Source: Alphaproteobacteria bacterium (lineage in GTDB: Bacteria > Pseudomonadota > Alphaproteobacteria > Rhizobiales > Xanthobacteraceae). Taken from it: DNA of 46,504 nt. The position numbers and the translations under genes are program-made. The first letter of the stretch is position 1; the number at the start of each line of letters is the position of its first letter. This document shows, piece after piece, positions 38,189-45,190 of this stretch. A model generated the notes under the pieces. It saw only the letters and a program-made list of their open reading frames with translations, was not told where the DNA came from and ran no database searches. The DNA is taken from positions 1 through 46,504 of the forward strand of contig VBAH01000032.1 of the NCBI GenBank assembly GCA_005884685.1. The letters are read 5' to 3'.

Positions 38189-38491
38189 ATGGCACGCGAA
38201 AAGCTCACCGGCGAGGCGCGCAAGGCGGCGCTGGGCAAGCTCTCCGGCTGGAGCGAGGTTGCGGGCCGCGATGCCATCACGAAGAAATTCGTGTTCCGGG
38301 ATTTCAATGAAGCGTTCGGCTTCATGACGCGCGTGGCGCTGGTCGCGGAGAAAATGGATCACCATCCCGAGTGGTTGAACGTCTACAAGACCGTCGAGGT
38401 GACGCTCTCGACGCATGACGCCGGCGGCGTGACCGCGCTCGACGTGCAGCTTGCGCAAGCGATGGACGGGGTGGCGGGCGCTCTAGGATGA
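38189..38491 (+). CDS. phhB: pterin-4a-carbinolamine dehydratase
   Basis: This enzyme recycles tetrahydrobiopterin by dehydrating the 4a-carbinolamine left by aromatic amino acid hydroxylases. The product is 100 residues, standard for the family, with the active-site [18 protein letters not shown], where the two adjacent histidines are catalytic. AAAGGAGG seven to eight bases upstream is a strong ribosome site. No phenylalanine hydroxylase lies beside it; it follows the broken thpR gene. Confidence 0.95.
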   Translation: MAREKLTGEARKAALGKLSGWSEVAGRDAITKKFVFRDFNEAFGFMTRVALVAEKMDHHPEWLNVYKTVEVTLSTHDAGGVTALDVQLAQAMDGVAGALG

Positions 38492-38511
38492 AACTGGGTC
38501 CGGAGTAACTG

Positions 38512-38626
38512 GGCTGTCATCCCGGGCGAGGCCGCAGGCCGAGACCCGGGACCCATAGACCCCTAGCCTGCGCCGTCCGGGATACATGGGTCCCGGCTCT
38601 CGCTTCGCTCGGCCGGGATGACAGCC
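38512..38626. repeat. GGCTGTCATCCCGG...CCGGGATGACAGCC repeat
   Basis: A perfect 14-base inverted repeat brackets 87 bases that also hold the pairs GAGACCCGGGACCCAT and ATGGGTCCCGGCTCTC. It is the same size class and general design as the CATTCCGG elements in the his cluster, with CATCCCGG in place of CATTCCGG. It lies between phhB and the YkvA gene. Confidence 0.85.
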
Positions 38627-38717
38627 GAGTATCGCGCGTCTGGCCCCGCCGAAATGGAATGCCTTGCCCGCGCCGTTTTCGCTTCCCATCTTGGGAGCGC
38701 GCCTTGGAGGGAAACCC

Positions 38718-39092
38718 GTGACACGCGCCGCCACCTGGAACGAAGCCGATTTCGCGGCGCCCGACGCCGATCGTCTGGCGCGCGACGAGGACACCGTGCG
38801 GCGCGGCTTCTGGCGCAAGCTGCGACGGCTCGCCGCGCAACTGCCGTTCGCCGAGGATCTGCTCGCCGCGTACTACTGCGCGTTCGATCGCGACACGCCG
38901 CTGCAGGTGAAGGCCGCGCTCCTCGGCGCGCTCGCCTATTTCGTGCTGCCGTTCGACGCGATCCCCGACATGCTGCCGCTGCTCGGCTTCGCCGACGATG
39001 CGGCGGTGCTGGCGACCGCGCTGCGGCTGGTCGCGAGCCACATGAAGCCGGCGCATCGCGAGGCGGCGAAGCGCGCGATGGCGAGTCTCTGA
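38718..39092 (+). CDS. YkvA (DUF1232) family membrane protein
   Basis: The product is 124 residues from a GTG at 38718, which has GGAGG about eight bases upstream; the frame also extends to 38664. LQVKAALLGALAYFVLPFDA and IPDMLPLLGFADDAAVLATA form the DUF1232 hairpin with the Y-F-x-x-P-x-D-x-I-P-D core. The family is membrane-associated and of unknown function. Confidence 0.88.
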   Translation: MTRAATWNEADFAAPDADRLARDEDTVRRGFWRKLRRLAAQLPFAEDLLAAYYCAFDRDTPLQVKAALLGALAYFVLPFDAIPDMLPLLGFADDAAVLATALRLVASHMKPAHREAAKRAMASL

Positions 39093-39113
39093 CCGTTGGG
39101 CAAGCGGCGGCCT

Positions 39114-39223
39114 GTAGGGCGCAATAAGTGGAGCGCAGCGCAACGCATTGCGCCGTCGACTTCAAGAGCAACGGCCGATAGCGCGGGAGAGCGGCGCAAT
39201 GCGCTTCGCTTATTGCGCCTACG
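39114..39223. repeat. GTAGGGCGCAATAAGTGGAGCG repeat, copy 1
   Basis: GTAGGGCGCAATAAGTGGAG leads to AACGCATTGCGCCG, and the other arm GGCGCAATGCGCTTCGCTTA and TTGCGCCTAC is its approximate complement. Three more copies lie at 40185-40294, 43124-43181 and 44992-45099. Directly after it, 39228-39262 carries the end of a CATTCCGG-type repeat (CCCCGGAATGACAACG). Confidence 0.9.
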
Positions 39224-39316
39224 GCTTCCGGGCTCGCGACTTCGTTGCGCCCCGGAATGACAACGCCGCAAGATCCACACTTGCATCTGTCCTAATGTCA
39301 GCTTATATTCCTTCCG

Positions 39317-40000
39317 ATGCCCTACTCCCTCTTTGAACCCTCCATCGTCCGCCTCAGCGGGCGCCCGCGTCCCGAGCCGAACGAGCGCGCGGCCGTCGCG
39401 CTGCCGCGGCGGTACGGCAAGGGCCGGCCCTACGCCGACGATGCTGTCGAAGCCGTGCGGGCGCTGATCGAGGAGACCACGCTCACCTACGGCGAGATCG
39501 CGGCGCGCACCGGCGCCTCGCCCGCCAGCATCAGCCGCTGGATGCAGGCCGGCGGATGGAAGCGGCCGCTGTTTGCGCCGCGCTCCATGCTCACCGTGCC
39601 GACCCCGCGCGCGACCGCCTACAACAAGCACCGCCTGCTCAGCCGCCGCCTGCGGTCGCTCGCCGAGCGCTACGTGCGCGAGCTGGAAGAGACGCCGGGC
39701 GTCGATCTCGACAAGCTCGGGCACGCGCTGGAGCTCGCCAGGATGGCGAAGCTTGCGGCGATGAGCCGAACACGGCGCCGGACCGAGGCCGCGATGTGGG
39801 GCGAGCCGATGCGCCCGATCGGCGAACTGTGCGCGGCCGGCGTCGACCTGCACCGCGCGCCGCGCGAAGCGGTCGACGATTTCCTTGCGCATCGCGCATT
39901 GCCGCCCGCGGCGGAGAGGCCGCCGCGCTCGCGCGGGCGCGGGACCAAGCGGTATTTCACGCGGAAGCAGAGGCATGCGTGGATGCTGGAGAGGGAGTGA
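39317..40000 (+). CDS. protein of unknown function with a helix-turn-helix
   Basis: The product is 227 residues. Residues about 40-85 read LTYGEIAARTGASPASISRW in a Fis/homeodomain-like helix-turn-helix, and the rest is rich in Arg and Ala with helical segments (LLSRRLRSLAERYVRELEE). A final basic part ends TKRYFTRKQRHAWMLERE. It could be a small terminase-like or recombinase-related DNA-binding protein, but I see no phage neighbours and make no functional call. It lies between two large repeat clusters. Confidence 0.65.
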   Translation: MPYSLFEPSIVRLSGRPRPEPNERAAVALPRRYGKGRPYADDAVEAVRALIEETTLTYGEIAARTGASPASISRWMQAGGWKRPLFAPRSMLTVPTPRATAYNKHRLLSRRLRSLAERYVRELEETPGVDLDKLGHALELARMAKLAAMSRTRRRTEAAMWGEPMRPIGELCAAGVDLHRAPREAVDDFLAHRALPPAAERPPRSRGRGTKRYFTRKQRHAWMLERE

Positions 40001-40011
40001 GTAATTCAGCC

Positions 40012-40096
40012 GTAGCCCGGATGAAGCGAAGCGAAATCCGGGGCTGCCTTATTGTGTGCGAGAACCCCGGATTGCGCTGCGCTCCATCCGGGCTAC
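40012..40096. repeat. GTAGCCCGGATGAAGCGAAGCG repeat, third copy
   Basis: Arms GTAGCCCGGAT and ATCCGGGCTAC close the element; inside are AAATCCGGGG and CCCCGGATT, a second complementary pair. It is the best-preserved copy of the family at 6346-6428 and 3815-3886. Confidence 0.88.
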
Positions 40097-40184
40097 ACGC
40101 TGAGAGACGACGTCGTCCGCATCATATCCGCGAGAAGAGCGGAGCTGCATGAGGTGGCACGGGCGCTTGAACATTAGAAAGCCA

Positions 40185-40294
40185 GTAGGGCGCAATAAGT
40201 GGAGCGCAGCGAAACGCATTGCGCCGTCGGCATAAGAGCAACAGCCGACGGCGCGCGCACGAGCGGCGCAATGCGCTTTGCTTATTGCGCCCTA
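40185..40294. repeat. GTAGGGCGCAATAAGTGGAGCG repeat, copy 2
   Basis: The arms GTAGGGCGCAATAAGTGGAG and GCTTATTGCGCCCTAC, with inner CATTGCGCCG/CGGCGCAATG, match copy 1. It is the longest perfect version here. Confidence 0.9.
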
Positions 40295-40430
40295 CAGCAC
40301 TGTCGCAGCGCCTCGGCGAGCAATATATCAAGAGCCATCGAATCGAGGCGTATCAGCCGTCGGCCTCAAAAAAATCGCGATCTGACCCTTGATGGACGCA
40401 CGCGCGAACAGGCCTTATCAGCGGGAGAGC

Positions 40431-42038
40431 ATGGCGAATCGATTGACAGCACCATCCACCGTGGCGATGCGGCGTTGGGGCGCCCGCGCCAACATGGCGC
40501 TTGTGGCGTTGGCCGTGACGGTGCTCTCGGCGGACGCCGGCGCGAAACAGGCGCGCCCCGCGCCGCCACCCAAAGAGGCGACGGCGCCGCGCGCTGCCGG
40601 CGAGCCGATCATGGCGATCGTCTCGATCGCGTCGCAGCAGGTCACGTTCTACGACGCCGAGGGCTGGATCCTGCGCGCGCCGGTGTCGACCGGCGTCAAG
40701 GGACGCGAGACGCCGGCCGGAATCTTCGCCGTCATCGAGAAAGACCTGGATCACCGTTCGACCATGTATGACGACGCCTGGATGCCGCACATGCAGCGCA
40801 TCACCTGGAACGGCGTCGCGCTGCACGGCGGGCCGCTGCCCGGGTATGCGGCCTCGCACGGCTGCATCCGCATGCCGTTCGGCTTCGCCGAGAAACTGTT
40901 CGACCGGACGCGGATCGGCATGCGGGTGATCATTTCGCCGAACGACGCGGAACCGGTCGCGTTTGCCCATCCGGCGCTGCTCGTGCCGAACGCGGAGGCG
41001 CTCGCGGCTGCGCCGGCACGGGCCGAGCCGCTTGCCCGCGAGGCCGCGGAGGCCGCCAGGGTAGCCGAGGAGGCGAAGAAGGCCGCCGTCACAACGGCGC
41101 GTGAGACGGCATCGCTTGGCGTCGCGCTGCGCAAGCTGGAACAGCTCAAGGCACGCGCCGACGCCGACTTCGCGCTCGCCGACCGGCGGCTTGCTGCCGC
41201 AAAGGCGGATGACGCCCGGGCGAAAGCCGAGGAGCAAAAGCAGAAGGCGGCCGCCAGGGCCGCGGAAGCAGCGGCTCAACTCGCCACTGCGAAAGCCGAC
41301 GCGACGGCGAAGCGCGAGGCTGCCGCCGCCGCCAAGGATGCCGTCAAGGCGGCCGAGATGAGGAAGGCTGCCGCCGCCAGGGCGGCGCTCGATGCGAAGC
41401 TCGCGCTCGAACCGGTCTCGATCTACATCAGCCGCGCGACGCAGAAGCTCTACGTGCGGCGCAACACGCACAAGCCGGCGCCGGACGGGGGCGGCGAGGT
41501 GTTCGATACGTTCGAGGTCCCGGTCACGATCCGCGATCCCGGCAAGCCGATCGGCACCCATGTGTTCACCGCGATGGCGCGCGAGGATGCGGGCCTGCGC
41601 TGGAGCGCGGTCACGATCGACGGCGCGGACGACGCGCGGGGCGCGCTCGACCGCATCGCCATCCCGCAGGACGTGCTCGCGCGCATCGCGCCGACCGCAC
41701 TGCCGCGATCCTCGATCGTCATCTCGGACGAGCCGCTGAGCGCGGAGACCAACTATCGCACCGAGTTCGTCGCGGTGTTGAGCAACCAGCCGCAGGGCGG
41801 CTTCATTACGCGCAAGCCGACCACCGACGTCCTTGTTGCGGACCAGGGTTATGACGGCTTTGGCTCGCTCTTTTCGCGCGGCTGGGGCTGGCAGGAGGAC
41901 AATTCCCCTCAGCGCAACGGCAACGCCCAGCGCGGCCGCGGCGCACAACCCGGCCCGCAGCGCGGCTGGGGCTCGCAACCGGGCAATCCGGGTTGGGGCG
42001 ACGACCGGTACTTTCGCCGGGAGCAACAACCCTGGTGA
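40431..42038 (+). CDS. L,D-transpeptidase with coiled coil and a second LDT-like domain
   Basis: The product is 535 residues from the ATG at 40431; ATG/TTG codons at 40389-40392 are alternatives. A basic start and signal-like helix (MALVALAVTVLSADAGAKQA) lead to a YkuD domain with His132, His143 and catalytic Cys145 in SHGCIRMPFG. Such enzymes cross-link peptidoglycan by 3-3 bonds or attach lipoprotein. A long Ala/Lys/Glu-rich coiled coil follows at about 185-325, then a second domain with SIYISRATQKLYVRRNTH and PVTIRDPGKPIGTHVFTAM that resembles YkuD but has no Cys. A Gly/Gln/Asn/Arg-rich tail ends the protein. The second domain may bind wall without catalysing. Confidence 0.85.
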   Translation: MANRLTAPSTVAMRRWGARANMALVALAVTVLSADAGAKQARPAPPPKEATAPRAAGEPIMAIVSIASQQVTFYDAEGWILRAPVSTGVKGRETPAGIFAVIEKDLDHRSTMYDDAWMPHMQRITWNGVALHGGPLPGYAASHGCIRMPFGFAEKLFDRTRIGMRVIISPNDAEPVAFAHPALLVPNAEALAAAPARAEPLAREAAEAARVAEEAKKAAVTTARETASLGVALRKLEQLKARADADFALADRRLAAAKADDARAKAEEQKQKAAARAAEAAAQLATAKADATAKREAAAAAKDAVKAAEMRKAAAARAALDAKLALEPVSIYISRATQKLYVRRNTHKPAPDGGGEVFDTFEVPVTIRDPGKPIGTHVFTAMAREDAGLRWSAVTIDGADDARGALDRIAIPQDVLARIAPTALPRSSIVISDEPLSAETNYRTEFVAVLSNQPQGGFITRKPTTDVLVADQGYDGFGSLFSRGWGWQEDNSPQRNGNAQRGRGAQPGPQRGWGSQPGNPGWGDDRYFRREQQPW

Positions 42039-42141
42039 CAGAAGGCCGCTTTCCCCGCCCCATCGGACCGGCCTAGTCTCTCCCCACTGCGCGCGCCCGG
42101 ATGGCACGTCCGCGCCGCGCAGACCCAAGGAGGGCGCCCTC

Positions 42142-43119
42142 ATGACACTTCCCCGTCGCACATTCCTGCATCTGGCGGTGGGCGCTGCCGCGTTGCCGGC
42201 CGCCGCGCGCATGGCGTGGGCGCAAGGCTATCCGTCACGGCCGGTGCGCATCGTCGTCGGCTTTCCGCCCGGCGGGGCGACCGACATCCAGGCGCGCCTG
42301 ATGGGGCAATGGCTCTCGGAGCGGCTCGGCCAGCAATTCATCATCGAGAACCGCGCCGGCGCCAGCGGCAACATCGGCACCGAGGCGGTCGCGAAGGCGC
42401 CCGCGGACGGCTACACGCTGCTGCAGATCGTGACCCCGAACGCGATCAATGCCGCGCTCTACACCAATCTCAACTTCGACTTCATCCGCGACATCGTGCC
42501 GGTGATCGCCATCGCGCGGCTCGCTTACGTGGTGGTGGTGCATCCGTCGGTTCCGGCCGCAACGATTCCCGAGCTCATCGCCTATGCCAAGGCGAACCCG
42601 GGCAAGATCAACTACGGCTCGGCCGGCCCCGGCACGCCGCAGAACATTGCCTGCGAGCTGTTCAAGATGATGGCCGGCGTGAACCTGGTGCACGTGCCGT
42701 ATCGCGGCGGCGCGCCTGCGGTCACTGATCTGGTCGGCGGCCACCTGCAGGTGATTTTCTGCCCGGTGTCGGAATCGATCGAGCACATCAAGGCCGGCAA
42801 GCTGCGGGCGCTTGGCGTGACGACCGCGGCGCGCCTCGACGTGCTGCCGGAGGTTCCGACGGTCGCAGACTTCGTGCCGGGTTATGAGGCGAGCGGTTTT
42901 GCCGGCATCGGCGCGCCGCGGGGCACCCCGGCCGAGATCATCGCGTTGCTCAACAAGGAGCTCAATGCCGGCCTCGCCGATGCCAAGATCCGGGCCCGGA
43001 TCGTCGAGCTCGGCGGCACCGTGCTCGGTGGCTCGGCCGCTGAGTTCGGAACGATCATCGCGGAGGCCACCGAGAAGTGGGCCAAGGTGATCAAGTTCGC
43101 CGGCATCAAGACGGAGTAG
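42142..43119 (+). CDS. Bug-family (TctC) periplasmic binding protein
   Basis: The product is 325 residues. An N-terminal PRRTFLHLAVGAAALPAAA with two arginines suggests Tat or Sec export; AWAQ precedes the mature start YPSRPVRIVVGFPPGGATD, the hallmark of the Bug family. These bind carboxylates such as tricarboxylates for TTT transporters or signalling. No TctA or TctB membrane gene lies nearby, as is usual for the many orphan Bug genes. AGGAGGG lies just upstream of the ATG. Confidence 0.92.
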   Translation: MTLPRRTFLHLAVGAAALPAAARMAWAQGYPSRPVRIVVGFPPGGATDIQARLMGQWLSERLGQQFIIENRAGASGNIGTEAVAKAPADGYTLLQIVTPNAINAALYTNLNFDFIRDIVPVIAIARLAYVVVVHPSVPAATIPELIAYAKANPGKINYGSAGPGTPQNIACELFKMMAGVNLVHVPYRGGAPAVTDLVGGHLQVIFCPVSESIEHIKAGKLRALGVTTAARLDVLPEVPTVADFVPGYEASGFAGIGAPRGTPAEIIALLNKELNAGLADAKIRARIVELGGTVLGGSAAEFGTIIAEATEKWAKVIKFAGIKTE

Positions 43120-43123
43120 GGGC

Positions 43124-43181
43124 GTAGGGCGCAATGCGCTACGCCCCCGCCTTCGCGGGGGCATGCTTATTGCGCCCTACG
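43124..43181. repeat. GTAGGGCGCAAT repeat, short copy 3
   Basis: The arms GTAGGGCGCAATGCG and GCTTATTGCGCCCTAC remain, but the middle is reduced to the hairpin GCCCCCGCCTTCGCGGGGGC. Its right end runs over the stop codon of the convergent oxidoreductase gene at 43177-43179, so the repeat supplies that stop. Confidence 0.88.
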
Positions 43182-44151
43182 GCCGTAAAATCACCTTGCC
43201 CATCACCTTGCGGTCGGCGATCGCCTTGAGCGCCGCGGGCGTCTCCTCGAGCGGATAAACCGCGTGCACGTGCGCCGAGATCCTGCCCGCGGCGGCATAG
43301 CGCACGAGCTCCGCCATGTTGGCCTGATGCGCCGCAGGCTCGCGCTCGATGAACGCGCCCCAGAACACCCCGACGATATCGCAGCCCTTGAGCAGCGCGA
43401 GGTTGAGCGGAATTTTGGGGATCTCGCCGGCGGCAAATCCGATCACCAGAAAGCGCCCGCCCCACGCGATCGAGCGCAGCGCCAATTCGGCGTACGCGCC
43501 GCCGACCGGATCGTAGATCACGTCGGCGCCTTTGCCGGAGGTCGCGCGGCGCAGCGCCTCCTTCAAATCTTCGCTCGCGTAGTTGATCGTGTCGTCGGCG
43601 CCGCGCTCGCGGCAGAACGCGAGCTTGTCGTCCGACGACGCGCAGGCGATCACGCGCGCGCCCATCAGCTTGCCCAACTCGATTGCCGCCAATCCCGTGC
43701 CGCCCGAGGCGCCGAGCACCGCGAGCGTCTCGCCGGATTTCAGGTGCGCGCGGTCCTTCAGCGCGTGCAGCGTGGTGCCGTAGATCACCGTGATGCCGGC
43801 GGCGCGGTCGAAGTCGAGCGTGGCGGGGATTTTCACCACGCGCTGCGCGGGGATCGCGATCTTCTCGCGCGCCGCGCCGAACCCGCCGTAGCCGAGCACG
43901 CGGTCGCCCGGCGCGAGGTTCGTCACGCCCGCCCCGACGCTCTCCACCACGCCGGCGAATTCGGACGCGGGCGAGAACGGAAACGGCGGCTTCACCTGGT
44001 ATTTGCCGGCGATCAGCAGCGTATCGAAGAAATTCAGCGCCGCGGACTTGATCGCGACGACCACCTCGCCGGGCGCGGGCGTGGGGTCGGGCAGGTCGGT
44101 GAACGAAAGATCGTCGGGGCCGCCGAAGCGGGTGCAGAGAATGGCTTTCAT
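43177..44151 (-). CDS. NADPH:quinone oxidoreductase-like MDR protein
   Basis: The product is 324 residues of the medium-chain reductase family. The N-terminal catalytic domain (EVVVAIKSAALNFFDTL; SEFAGVVESVGAG) lacks the zinc cysteines of alcohol dehydrogenases, as in quinone oxidoreductases. The Rossmann fold with LGASGGTGLAAIELGKL binds NADPH. Its stop codon lies in the short repeat at 43124-43181. It diverges from the IalB gene across 160 bases. Confidence 0.92.
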   Translation of the reverse strand: MKAILCTRFGGPDDLSFTDLPDPTPAPGEVVVAIKSAALNFFDTLLIAGKYQVKPPFPFSPASEFAGVVESVGAGVTNLAPGDRVLGYGGFGAAREKIAIPAQRVVKIPATLDFDRAAGITVIYGTTLHALKDRAHLKSGETLAVLGASGGTGLAAIELGKLMGARVIACASSDDKLAFCRERGADDTINYASEDLKEALRRATSGKGADVIYDPVGGAYAELALRSIAWGGRFLVIGFAAGEIPKIPLNLALLKGCDIVGVFWGAFIEREPAAHQANMAELVRYAAAGRISAHVHAVYPLEETPAALKAIADRKVMGKVILRP

Positions 44152-44311
44152 GGGAGACGTCGCTCGGAGGAACTAGTGGCTACGATAAACGGCACGCGGC
44201 GCGCCGTCACGTGCGCGAAACGTGCAGATCACCGGCCGTGGTGCCTTCACATTGCCGATTTCCCCCGTTATTTCTACGACTTCCGGGGCGTTGGGTGAGG
44301 CGGGAGGCCCG

Positions 44312-44962
44312 ATGACGACAATTCGCGCATACCGATCGGTTCCGCTCGCGCTCGTGGCGGCGCTCGGCCTGATGACGGCCGCCATCGCGCAGCAGAGCCC
44401 GCCCGCCAAACAGGGAAAGCCCGCCGCGAAATCCGAACAGAAATCCGAGACGAAGTCGCAGCCTCCGGCCAAGCAGGCGAAGCAGCCGGCGCCGAGCCCC
44501 GCGGGGGCGGGCGGCGCGCAGCCGACCTTGCTCGGCCAGTTCGGCGACTGGGGCGCCTATACGGCGAGCAACGGCGGAAAGAAGCTGTGCTACGTGCTCG
44601 CCAAGCCCGCTTCGCAGGCGACAGAGCCGGCCAACCGTCCGCGCGATCCGGCCTACATTTTCGTCTCGACGCGGCCGAGCGAAAACGTGCGCAACGAAGT
44701 TTCGATCGTGATCGGATATCCGTTCAAGCCGGGTTATGAGGCGAGCCTCGACATCGGCGCGACGAAATACGTGTTGTACACGCAAGGAGACGGCGCCTGG
44801 ATCAAGAACGCTGCCGAAGAGGCGCGCATGGTCGACACCATGCGCAAGGGCGCCGACCTTATGGTGACCGGCGAATCGGGCCGCGGCACCAAGTCGACCG
44901 ACCGCTATAATCTCAAGGGCCTCTCGCAGGCGCTCGATCGCGTCGCGCAGGAGTGCAAATAG
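44312..44962 (+). CDS. invasion-associated locus B (IalB) family protein
   Basis: The product is 216 residues. A signal peptide (LALVAALGLMTAAIAQQ) is followed by a 45-residue Lys/Pro/Ala linker, then the IalB domain with LLGQFGDWGAY, KKLCYVLAKPA, NEVSIVIGYPFKPGYEASL and GADLMVTGESGRGTKSTDRY. IalB was named in Bartonella, but the family is common in non-pathogenic Rhizobiales and is periplasmic; its job is not settled. GGGAGG before the ATG at 44312 supports the start. Confidence 0.9.
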   Translation: MTTIRAYRSVPLALVAALGLMTAAIAQQSPPAKQGKPAAKSEQKSETKSQPPAKQAKQPAPSPAGAGGAQPTLLGQFGDWGAYTASNGGKKLCYVLAKPASQATEPANRPRDPAYIFVSTRPSENVRNEVSIVIGYPFKPGYEASLDIGATKYVLYTQGDGAWIKNAAEEARMVDTMRKGADLMVTGESGRGTKSTDRYNLKGLSQALDRVAQECK

Positions 44963-44991
44963 CTCCGCTGTCATTCCCGGGCGGTCCGGCC

Positions 44992-45099
44992 GTAGGGCGC
45001 AATAAGTGGAGCGTAGCGAAACGCATTGCGCCATTGGGGGGAAGCCGGCGCTATGCGCTTCGCCCCGCCTGCGCGGGGGCATGCTTATTGCGCCCTACG
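44992..45099. repeat. GTAGGGCGCAATAAGTGGAGCG repeat, copy 4
   Basis: The left arm reads GTAGGGCGCAATAAGTGGAG and the right arm GCTTATTGCGCCCTAC, with CGCATTGCGCCATTG and a GCCCCGCCTGCGCGGGGGC hairpin inside. It ends 91 bases before rlmN. It is flanked by TCATTCCCGG and CCGGAATGACCG, so it may have landed inside another repeat. Confidence 0.9.
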
Positions 45100-45190
45100 G
45101 CTCTTCACCCGGCCCGGAATGACCGTCAGCGCGACTTTGCCATGCGGCAATGCTAGAACGCGCGTTATTGATGCTTATGTTTCGCGAACA

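Larger units (their letters stand above)
40001..40430. other. gene-free interval of repeats before the L,D-transpeptidase
   Basis: The 430 bases are dominated by two repeat copies (40012-40096 and 40185-40294). Between them GACGACGTCGTC is a perfect 12-base palindrome. 40295-40430 is the likely leader of the next gene; no small gene was convincing. Confidence 0.6.

Noticed and set aside
40353-42212. 619-codon frame on the minus strand
   Set aside because: It is antisense to the L,D-transpeptidase, whose catalytic motifs are plain; no domain is visible in the minus reading.
39100-45100. repeats as a CRISPR array
   Set aside because: Copies are kilobases apart, palindromic over about 100 bases and lack regular spacers; no cas gene is present.
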